Assembly (NCBI GenBank): GCA_964016885.1 | Contig: OZ024743.1 | Span: 10,096,939 to 10,160,938, forward strand | Reading direction: 5' to 3' | DNA length: 64,000 nucleotides | Origin: Eledone cirrhosa | Lineage: Eukaryota > Mollusca > Cephalopoda > Octopoda > Eledonidae | Shown here: in pieces, positions 12,246 through 20,215 of the stretch | How positions within the stretch are numbered: the stretch's first letter is position 1 | How the letters are laid out: every line of letters starts with the position of its first letter | Program-made: the position numbers and the translations under genes | Notes under the pieces: model-generated | What the model was told of the DNA's origin: nothing | The model's database searches: none | The model's input: only the letters and a program-made list of their open reading frames with translations

Positions 12246-12873
12246 CTGGCAATGAGAATTTTGTATAAAGAAATTATTGTAGGACATTTTTTATATCTTT
12301 ATAGCAGTTCTTGAAAATATTCAATGTGCTCTTCTTCTTTTAATGGATGTTTTGTCACAATGGAGTGACATAATTGACTGGATTGCATTTGTTTAGAAAT
12401 GTCTTTTGATACAATAAGCACAATAGAAGTTATACACAATAGATTCAATGAAACAAAACTTCAAATATTGGGTGAATAAGAATAACCACAAGCATATTTA
12501 TTTTTTTCAGTCATGCTTCTGATTGGTTTCTATGGCAGATCAATTAATTAAACTTTCTACAGATATAGAAATTACATAAAAGTACAATCAAATGTCATAT
12601 CTAATTGATATTGTTAAGTTCAACAGGATTAAAAATGTCATTAAAATAGGCTCTCAGCTAATAAAACCTAGAAATCTAAATTGAAGGAAAATGTCATGGA
12701 AAATATGTTATGCCCTGCATTGGCCTTTATTGGCAAAGTTTTCCATTTCCACAAAAAAGAAAAACAATGATGCTATTAGGAAAAACTGAGGCTTTGTGTG
12801 GGTTAAAAGGCAGTTAGCTACTTGCCAAATTTACACACAATTCAACTGTTATTTAATTAATGTATACCAATAG
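12246..12873. other. unique AT-rich DNA
   Basis: No repeat or gene is recognised. Confidence 0.4.
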
Positions 12874-13012
12874 TCAACAAGAAAAACCTTTGTCTATGCA
12901 AAGCCTTCCATTACCTGAAATATCTCTGCTGCCCACCAAACATTGTGAACCGCTCACTAGTACAACCCAGGCAGAGCATTGCTCTATGACACAGACAACA
13001 TATTCTTTAATT
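12874..13012 (+). CDS. possible internal exon of an unknown gene (weak)
   Basis: A stop-free block of 139 nt lies between an AG (TACCAATAG, a weak pyrimidine tract) and a consensus-like donor (ATT then GTAAGTGAA). In the open frame it encodes 46 residues rich in Ser, Thr, Pro and Gln, starting around QQEKPLSMQ and ending TQTTYSLI. Its base composition is less AT-rich than the flanks. A possible phase-compatible terminal exon follows at 13200-13238 (acceptor TTTTAGGTCAG, peptide PEELIVKEIYLK, stop). No family is recognised. Random splice-like sites are common in such DNA, so this is only a candidate. Confidence 0.25.
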
Positions 13013-13238
13013 GTAAGTGAAATGAAACAGCTCAACATGAAACTAAACTTGTCACATAAACTCAGTGTTTAGAAGTTCACCACTACATTATGGTACTTAT
13101 GTCATCTGACTTTTATTTGATATGAACTTTCAGATTGTACTATTTTAAATAGAATTCCCTGGAATATAAAAAGAAGATAGCAATTATCAAGATTTTAGGT
13201 CAGCCTGAAGAATTAATTGTCAAAGAAATCTATTTGAA

Positions 13239-13889
13239 ATAAGTTGCAACGCCCATATCTGTTTGATATTTACATTTTGTACAAGTAATACTTGTTTTAT
13301 CAACATTGTAAGTATGCAAGATTAAATTACTATTCATAACGCTAATTCCTGAAATAGAAAGTTCACTCTCTCTAGTTATCATTGTCCCATGACCTTATCT
13401 TGAATTTAAAACTAGAAAATTTACAGAAAGATCCTATCATTGGCTTGATGTCTTTAGAATAAACACCTGTTGGAAATAGCAGCCAAATCTACTTCAAGCC
13501 ACACCCTATTTTCTTAAAATTGTGGTACAAATTGGACAATGTAGTCCTTGATATAATATTTGAAATACAAAAAAATAGGATGGTTACAGCTGTGAAGGTT
13601 TTGTTCAAACCATTTAAATTTTATTCTCACCATTAACAATTCTAGATTAATACCTGTTTTGCTTGCTATAGAAAAAGAGTTTAATTTTAAACACAAACAT
13701 TTTCTTTAAACATATGAGTCGTTTGCAATATATTAAGAGCATGAGAAATATAAGTATAAATGTTGTATTTATTTCTTGAAAGATTCTTACATGTTTGGTA
13801 TATTTTCTATCACATAATATGTCAATTAAGCTGATTAATTTTTTTTAAATAATTTTTACTCTAGTATATTTCATACATATAGGTATAGA
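13239..13889. other. unique AT-rich DNA
   Basis: No gene or repeat is recognised. Confidence 0.4.
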
Positions 13890-14240
13890 CAAGGCTGTGT
13901 GGCTTAGAAGTTTTTTACTGTTACATCATATCAGGTTGTCTCTCACTGTTTCGCACCTTGAGTATGTTACTCTAACTTCAGATTAATCAATGCCTTCTGA
14001 GGAAATTTGGTTGATGCATTTGTTTATAAGTATGTGGGTATATGTGTGTCAATGTTTACATTCACTGTTTGTTGATGTCACATAACCTAGTTGTTTGCCA
14101 AGAGGAGTTTGATAAAATAAGCACTAGACTTGAAAGAATATGTACTGAGGTCAACATAATTGACTAAATAAACTTTAGGCGGTGCAAAGCATATCCATAA
14201 TATAATGACTAAAACCAGTAAAAAGGCAAAGAATAAAACT
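13890..14240 (+). repeat. tRNA-derived SINE, type A (long, Jockey-like tail)
   Basis: The head GGCTGTGTGGCTTAGAAGTT is followed by a CACCTTGAG block, a TGTGTGTCAATGTTTACATT block, GATAAAATAAGCACTAGACTT, GGTCAACATAATTGACTAAA, GGCGGTGCAAAGCAT and a tail AACCAGTAAAAAGGCAAAG. The order matches the long octopus SINE known to me. The 3' end resembles the 3' UTR end of the Jockey-like LINE at 49309-49388. The copy is diverged and ends at the (TA)n that flanks the 1.75-kb palindrome. Confidence 0.75.
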
Positions 14241-14299
14241 ATATATATATATATATATATGAAAAAGAACACAAGAGCGTCTACAACATCAAAAGATTT

Positions 14300-14355
14300 T
14301 TATTGGCTTACAATGTTTCTTCCTTACGTAACCGTAGGATTCGTCAGAGCTATAA
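14300..14355 (-). ncRNA. hammerhead ribozyme motif, type I (palindrome left arm)
   Basis: This is the exact inverted copy of the motif at 15919-15974; see that entry for the fold. Confidence 0.6.
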
Positions 14356-14594
14356 AAGGGGTTTGATTGGTGTTATGGACTCTACCAACCAAACATTCAA
14401 GAACAAAGAGTAAAGAGCAAAAGTAGGGGACGATAAGTCTAATTTTGGTGCGGGAGGGTGGGGTATGGGTCCTTGTTTACTAGCTGCGGTCATATTCATT
14501 CCCGGGAGTCGGGTGGTTAGCTGAACCATAGATGGGGTGGCGTCGATAGTATGGTGCAGAGGGTGCGCATAGGCTACACAAACACAAAGGGCGT

Positions 14595-14627
<33 letters not shown>

Positions 14628-15130
14628 CGGAGGAGAAAGTACATGAGGTAATTAGAAATGGAAAAATAGTAATAATAATAATCTATAATTAATAGTGTAT
14701 AATAAGGCATGGGGAAGATTACACTATAATAAGGTATAAAAGTAAGAATAAGGTAAAATATAAAGGAGGATAAAAGTGGAAATAATAAAGATAAAAAAAT
14801 ATATAGAGAATATATAAAGAAATATAAGCGAATATTTGGAGGGGAAAACACAATGTAAAAAAAACGATTTTTTCAAATAATAATAAAAATATAATAATTA
14901 TGGCAGGAGAAAACGGGATAGAGAAATATGATCAAGTGTGATTAGTTGAGAGAATATAAGATGATAATAGTTATGTCAAGGTTATACATCTTAATAATAA
15001 ATAATCTGTGTATCAGAGTTGCAGAACCTTCAATTCACTTACGGGTTCAAGCCACGTGGCGTGGTCCATTGTTTATCTGTGCGGTCATTCGCGTTTGTTT
15101 TTGACACCACAGCAGATGCACAAGTTCGTA

Positions 15131-15143
15131 AATTCCAAACTAT
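15131..15143. other. 13-nt centre of the giant palindrome
   Basis: The sequence aattccaaactat is the only unpaired spacer between the two 870-bp arms. Confidence 0.9.
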
Positions 15144-15646
15144 TACGAACTTGTGCATCTGCTGTGGTGTCAAAAACAAACGCAAATGACCGCACAGATA
15201 AACAATGGACCACGCCACGTGGCTTGAACCCGTAAGTGAATTGAAGGTTCTGCAACTCTGATACACAGATTATTTATTATTAAGATGTATAACCTTGACA
15301 TAACTATTATCATCTTATATTCTCTCAACTAATCACACTTGATCATATTTCTCTATCCCGTTTTCTCCTGCCATAATTATTATATTTTTATTATTATTTG
15401 AAAAAATCGTTTTTTTTACATTGTGTTTTCCCCTCCAAATATTCGCTTATATTTCTTTATATATTCTCTATATATTTTTTTATCTTTATTATTTCCACTT
15501 TTATCCTCCTTTATATTTTACCTTATTCTTACTTTTATACCTTATTATAATGTAATCTTCCCCATGCCTTATTATACACTATTAATTATAGATTATTATT
15601 ATTACTATTTTTCCATTTCTAATTACCTCATGTACTTTCTCCTCCG

Positions 15647-15679
<33 letters not shown>

Positions 15680-15918
15680 ACGCCCTTTGTGTTTGTGTAG
15701 CCTATGCGCACCCTCTGCACCATACTATCGACGCCACCCCATCTATGGTTCAGCTAACCACCCGACTCCCGGGAATGAATATGACCGCAGCTAGTAAACA
15801 AGGACCCATACCCCACCCTCCCGCACCAAAATTAGACTTATCGTCCCCTACTTTTGCTCTTTACTCTTTGTTCTTGAATGTTTGGTTGGTAGAGTCCATA
15901 ACACCAATCAAACCCCTT

Positions 15919-15974
15919 TTATAGCTCTGACGAATCCTACGGTTACGTAAGGAAGAAACATTGTAAGCCAATAA
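15919..15974 (+). ncRNA. hammerhead ribozyme motif, type I (palindrome right arm)
   Basis: The core CUGACGA lies at 15927-15933 and GAAA at 15955-15958. Stem II pairs UCCU...UACG with CGUA...AGGA (15935-15953, loop GUUA, one bulged A). The short stem III pairs A15958-C15959 with G15963-U15964 around AUU, followed by A15965 as the nucleotide before cleavage. Stem I pairs GCU (15924-15926) with AGC (15966-15968) and, past an internal loop, UUAU with AUAA. The innermost stem II position is an A-A mismatch instead of the usual G-C. This layout (open stem I, very short stem III) is the one described for Penelope-like elements. Self-cleavage is inference. Confidence 0.6.
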
Positions 15975-16020
15975 AAATCTTTTGATGTTGTAGACGCTCT
16001 TGTGTTCTTTTTCATATATA

Positions 16021-16206
16021 CGGCTCTGCTCCAAAGCATAGAGCTAATTATTATGCTGCCAATACCTTAATGGGACACGGGTATACAATACCTAACTCCT
16101 ATTAACCTAAGTATATATATATATATACATCTCCACGCTAATTACCACACCTCTATATCTATCTTCCCAATTCACTATGCATCCCCCAACCCAAGACCCA
16201 AATCCA
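16021..16206. other. unclassified sequence between palindrome and satellite
   Basis: Contains a short TA run at about 16112-16126 and C-rich sequence before the satellite. It may be part of the element flanking the palindrome. No gene is seen. Confidence 0.35.
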
Positions 16207-17330
16207 TACTATAAAGTGTGACCATCCTGGAGCCTCAACAATAAGCACACAGTCCACTCTGTAAAGTCGTTGTGTACATGTCACAACAAAAAGCACCCAG
16301 CCCACACTGTAAAGTGATTGTGTGGGAGTCACGACAAAAAGCACCCAGCCCACACTGTAAAGTGATTATGTAGGAGTCACGACAAAAAGCACCCAGCCCA
16401 CACTGTAAAGTGATTGTGTAGGAGTCACGACAAAAAGTGCCCAGCCCACACTGTAAAGTGATTATGTAGGAGTCACGACAAAAAGCACCCAGCCCACACT
16501 GTAAAGTGATTATGTAGGTATTGTGACAAAAAGCACCCAGCCCACACTGTAAAGTGATTATGTAGGAGTCACGACAAAAAGCACCCAGCCCACACTGTAA
16601 AGTGATTATGTAGGTATCGTGACAAAAAGCTCCCAGCCCACACTATAAAGTGATTGTGTAGGAGTCACGACAAAAAGCACCCAGCCCACACTGTAAAGTG
16701 ATTGTGTAGGTATCGTGACAAAAAGCTCCCAGCCCACACTGTAAAGTGATTATGTAGGTATCGTGACAAAAAGCACCCAGCCCACACTGTAAAGTGATTA
16801 TGTAGGTATCGTGACAAAAAGCACCCAGCCCACACTGTAAAGTGATTGTGTAGGTATCGTGACAAAAAGCACCCAGCCCACACTGTAAAGTGATTATGTA
16901 GGTATCGTGACAAAAAGCACCCAGCCCACACTGTAAAGTGATTGTGTAGGTATCGTGACAAAAAGCTCCCAGCCCACACTGTAAAGTGATTATGTAGGTA
17001 TCGTGACAAAAAGCACCCAGCCCACACTGTAAAGTGATTATGTAGGAGTCACGACAAAAAGCACCCAGCCCACACCGTAAAGTGATTATGTAGGTATCGT
17101 GACAAAAAGCTCCCAGCCCACACTGTAAAGTGATTATGTAGGTATCGTGATAAAAAACTCCCAGCCCACACTGTAAAGTGATTATGTAGGTATCATGATA
17201 AAAAGCTCCCAGCCCACACTGTAAAGTGATTATGTAGGTATCGTGATAAAAAGCTCCCAGCCCACACTGTAAAGTGATTATGTAAGTATCGTGATTAAAA
17301 GCTCCCAACACACACTGAAATGTGGTTTTT
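16207..17330. repeat. 48-bp satellite array, about 23 copies
   Basis: The unit is aaaaagcacccagcccacac followed by tgtaaagtgattatgtaggt and atcgtgac. The period is 48 bp (for example unit starts at 16861 and 16909). Two junction variants, AGGAGTCACGACA and AGGTATCGTGACA, alternate on the left, and the second dominates on the right, where GATAAAAA and AGCTCCC variants also appear. Because 48 is a multiple of three, minus-strand frames of 222 and 120 codons appear with a 16-residue peptide period; these are artefacts. The unit is homologous to the tail region of LINE family A. Confidence 0.95.
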
Positions 17331-17470
17331 GTTAGGAAAGGTATCCAGCTGTAGAAATGAAGCCAAAATCAGTTGTGTATGAGTGAAACACGATCCCCTG
17401 ACCTGGCTATCTCACAACAGGACATCTTGTCTAACCCATGCTAATGTGGAAAATGGACGTTAAATGATGA
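17331..17470 (+). repeat. end of the family A 3' region next to the satellite
   Basis: Continues from the array with TTAGGAAAGGTATCCAGCTG and TAGAAATGAAGCCAAAATCA, then CTAACCCATGCTAATGTGG, AATGGACG and a short GATGATGAT tail at 17465-17473. The same order ends the copies at 45830-46140, 52165-52365 and 56760-57075. Confidence 0.8.
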
Positions 17471-17473
17471 TGA

Positions 17474-17917
17474 TAATTACATATATTCAATATAATATAT
17501 TATTATGTATTTCTTATATTTCTCTTTCAATAGTTTTAATCCATTCATGTGCATATTTAAAGAAGACTGAATATTTAAAGATGTCTGGAAGCTTTACAGA
17601 TAAAGTTTTGGCTATCATGTGTGGTGTCTCCAATCTTTTTGTTCTGTCAAAAATCTTCAATATATTACAGAGTTTATATAGTTAAAAATAGTCATCTTTG
17701 AGAAACATTCGACCTCATATTTATGACTCTATCTCATAAATAACATGCAACCTGTGACCTATTATCTAACTTGTCACACAATTGAAATGATATTTACACT
17801 TGTTGGGATTCTCTCCAAGAAAGCGTATTCATTATCTAATTCATATAGAAGCTTAGAGGAAACACTATAATATTTTATATGTAAATTGGCGTATATACAT
17901 ATTCACATACATAGAGG
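17474..17917. other. unique AT-rich DNA
   Basis: No gene or repeat is recognised. The 73-codon plus frame at 17464-17685 has no family resemblance. Confidence 0.4.
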
Positions 17918-17920
17918 TAC

Positions 17921-17978
<58 letters not shown>

Positions 17979-17982
17979 ATGA

Positions 17983-18018
<36 letters not shown>
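17918..18018. repeat. (TG)n then (TA)n microsatellite
   Basis: About 45 bp of TG repeats and 25 bp of TA repeats. The composite inverted-repeat element starts directly at its end. Confidence 0.95.
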
Positions 18019-18024
<6 letters not shown>

Positions 18025-18238
18025 GTTAGAAGTGTACATCCACATATGTATACTGAAATACTAGTATGCATATAAATACACACACGTATACATATGTAGA
18101 TGTACCGAGTTTTTCACTGGACACTTTACTCTGTGTGTTCAGCTAGTCTGTATGTAAACACACAGACAAACCGGTTTTTAGAGTCATACTGGTTTTCGAG
18201 GAAACACCTTTCCTCTATTCTCCAGAGGGCCAGACAGG

Positions 18239-18283
18239 AATATTGGACTAGTTTCGATGTTGTTACATCTCATCAGCAATATT
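18239..18283 (-). ncRNA. hammerhead ribozyme motif, type I (left arm)
   Basis: This is the inverted counterpart of 18739-18783 with the same core and stems. Stem II is GAUG with CAUC (all Watson-Crick), while the other copy has GAUG with CGUC (one U-G pair). The difference between the copies therefore preserves pairing. Confidence 0.75.
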
Positions 18284-18738
18284 TACCCATCCTCCGGCCC
18301 CGAAACTAGTCCAATATTCCTGTCTGGCCCTCTGGCGAATAGAGGAAAGGTGTTTCCTCGAAAACCAGTATTACTCTAAAAACCTGTTTCTCTGTGTGTT
18401 TACATACAGACTAGCTGAACACTCACAGTAAAGTGTCCAGTGAAAAACTCGGTACATCTACATATGTATACGTGTGTGTATTTATATGCATACTAGTATT
18501 TCAGTATACATATGTGGATGTACATTTTTAACTTAATTGTTTAAGCGTCAGTCATACAAAAGTGAGTTACAAACGAAACGAAATTTAATTTCGTTTCGTT
18601 ATTTGTTTTTATCGCCTCCGCTGAACCGGTACGTACTCACGCTCTATGCAAATTGGTCTGCCCACTACTAATTTTCATAGAAAAAGCATATAACGATATG
18701 TGCTTTTACGATTCTCTAGAGGGGCCGGAGGATGGGTA

Positions 18739-18783
18739 AATATTGCTGATGAGATGTAACAACGTCGAAACTAGTCCAATATT
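18739..18783 (+). ncRNA. hammerhead ribozyme motif, type I (right arm)
   Basis: All required parts are present in order. Stem I 5' strand is AAUAUUG (18739-18745). The core CUGAUGA is at 18746-18752. Stem II is GAUG with CGUC around UAACAA (18753-18766). GAAA is at 18767-18770. Stem III is minimal, AC with GU around UA (18770-18775). The cleavage triplet GUC ends at 18776, and the stem I 3' strand CAAUAUU (18777-18783) is perfectly complementary. The 15 invariant core nucleotides are intact. Such very short stem III hammerheads are known from Penelope-like elements and satellite DNAs, where they often act as dimers. Activity here is inference. Confidence 0.8.
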
Positions 18784-19070
18784 CCTGTCTGGCCCTCTGG
18801 CGAATAGAGGAAAGGTGTTTCCTCGAAAACCAGTATTACTCTAAAAACCGGTTTCTCTGTGTGTTTACATACAGACTAGCTGAACACTCACAGTAAAGTG
18901 TCCAGTGAAAAACTCGGTACATCTACATATGTATACGTGTGTGTATTTATATGCATACTAGTATTTCAGTATACATATGTGGATGTACACTTCTAACTTA
19001 ATTGTTTAAGCGTCAGTCATACAAAAGTGAGTTACAAACGAAACGAAATTTAATTTCGTTTCGTTATTTG

Positions 19071-19077
<7 letters not shown>

Positions 19078-19124
<47 letters not shown>
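19078..19124. repeat. (TA)n microsatellite
   Basis: About 45 bp of TATA between the composite element and the next SINE. Confidence 0.95.
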
Positions 19125-19125
<1 letters not shown>

Positions 19126-19310
19126 GGTGGATTGGCAGAATTGGTATAGCATTGGGAACCATGTTTTGCAGCCTTTACATTCTGAGTTCAAATCCTGCCT
19201 TGGCATTCATCCTTATGGGGTAGATAAACTAAAGTACCAGTAATACAATGGGGTTGATTTAATCGACCCCCCCCCACACACACACACACAAGTTGTTGGC
19301 CTTGTGCCTC
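19122..19310 (+). repeat. tRNA-derived SINE, type C
   Basis: Starts at the tRNA-like head GGTGGATTGGCAGAATTGGT, has GAGTTCAAATCCTGCC, then CATTCATCCTTATGGGGT, a region GGGGTTGATTTAATCGACCC interrupted by a C/CA microsatellite, and ends GTTGGCCTTGTGCC. This copy keeps the complete 5' end. Confidence 0.85.
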
Positions 19311-19347
19311 AATCAAAAGCCATTACTATTATCATTATATATACTTC

Positions 19348-19445
19348 ATTAACTTTGCCTTTCATCCTTACGGGGTCGATAAAATAAAGTACCAGTAATA
19401 CACTGGTTAATTGCTGGCCTTGTGCCAAAAGTAGAAACAATTATA
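19348..19445 (+). repeat. tRNA-derived SINE, type C, 5'-truncated
   Basis: Begins inside the body (AACTTTGCCTTTCATCCTTA) and continues to GGCCTTGTGCCAAAAGTAGA and AACAATT. The head is missing. ATATATACTTCATT occurs on both sides (about 19337 and 19443) and may be a target-site duplication. Confidence 0.8.
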
Positions 19446-19763
19446 TATACTTCATTTTGGTATTCGTTTTGCAAGATTCTTGATGCAAAATTTATGATGA
19501 AACAGATCTTGTATGCTAAACCCATGGCCACTAAACACCTGAGTCTTTTCATTGGCAGTATCTCACTACAAAATTATAACTATATATATGTATATATGTG
19601 TGTGTGTGTGCATATATATATGTACGCTTGGCGCTGTGGTTGGGATTTTACATATCATTATACCTACTCTGCATCTCCCCAAGAATCGAATAATCCCATG
19701 ATTAGTCATCTGCTCAGTCTCAGCACCAGAGACTCTCTCTCTCCATCTCTCTCTATATATATG

Positions 19764-19926
19764 TATATATCATAAAGGGTGGGGTAAGACACCAGGTGGA
19801 CCATAACCCACCAGAGTACTCGATACTTTGGGTAGTAGAGTGGGTAATATGAAAAAATTCAGGACCCAGACAGCTGAGCTCTGGCCGTTTCAACAGCTAG
19901 CCGTCGGGGTCCTGAACCTTTTCATA
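19764..19926. mobile_element. foldback element in a TA run, hairpin family 1 (degenerate)
   Basis: Shares ggtggaccataacccaccag, agtactcgatact and gtagagtgggtaat with the copies at 8733-8911 and 29512-29715. Imperfect arms pair ATGAAAAAATTCAGGACC with GGTCCTGAACCTTTTCAT. TA runs flank both ends. Confidence 0.65.
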
Positions 19927-19957
19927 TATATATATATATACACACACACACATATAT

Positions 19958-20205
19958 TCTAGGGCGGGTAAAAATCCCGAGATCCATGGACGAGTTCTCT
20001 CCAGCGGTCTCTGTCCCTCATTATTGCTGCCATGTCCTGCGTCTCCAACAGACCTGTGTCTGTCCTTAGGGCATCAAAATACATTAACCTTGGTCTTCCT
20101 CTTCCAGTGTGTCCATGTAGGGGCTCCCACAGGAGCACTGAGTGCAATGTCAACTCTGGATGTCAGTGAGCATGTCCAGCTAACCTCAGTCTCCTTTATA
20201 TATAT
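19958..20205 (-). pseudogene. LINE 3' end fragment (separate family)
   Basis: The minus strand encodes a short C-terminal tail with LWEPLHGHTGRGRPRL and MAAIMRDRDRWRELVHGSR, then a stop. The GRGRP-R-L ... D-R-D-R-W-R pattern is typical of the end of APE-type LINE ORF2 proteins. It is inverted relative to, and directly upstream of, the long family A copy. Confidence 0.6.
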
Positions 20206-20215
20206 ACATTAGGTA

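Larger units (their letters stand above)
14261..16013. mobile_element. 1.75-kb near-perfect palindrome (giant foldback element)
   Basis: Left arm 14261-15130 and right arm 15144-16013 are inverted copies 870 bp long around a 13-nt spacer (15131-15143). I found only a few differences (for example C/T near 15090 and one near 15538), so identity is well above 99 percent. (TA)n lies on the left and inside both arms, and TATATA on the right. Mirror-image open frames (14350-14598 minus with 15676-15924 plus, and 14480-14851 minus with 15423-15794 plus) are identical or nearly so, have no recognised domain and are probably not genes. Each arm end carries a hammerhead ribozyme motif. It may derive from a Penelope-like retroelement; an assembly foldback is an alternative. 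Confidence 0.9.
18019..19077. mobile_element. composite inverted/tandem element with hammerhead motifs
   Basis: Left arm 18019-18301 is inverted with respect to 18721-19003. Inside the interval lies a second, 5'-truncated right arm (18301-18538 pairs with 18019-18256). In addition, 18301-18612 is directly repeated at 18766-19077 (offset 465 bp), including a palindromic end with cgaaacgaaat and atttcgtttcg. The unique middle (18613-18720) is GC-richer. The structure is two tandem copies, the first 5'-truncated, next to one inverted copy, bounded by (TA)n on both sides (19075-19124 on the right). This arrangement is typical of Penelope-like element insertions. No protein domain is seen. Confidence 0.8.

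Noticed and set aside
14350..15924. mirror-image 82-, 123- and 75-codon frames in the palindrome as a duplicated gene
   Set aside because: They lack any domain, and the 123-codon frame is dominated by AT-rich Tyr/Leu/Ile runs and a TA repeat. Identity is explained by the palindrome itself.
16643..17311. 222-codon minus-strand frame with a 16-residue period
   Set aside because: It is a consequence of the 48-bp satellite (a multiple of three). The unit is known from a LINE 3' UTR, not from a coding region.
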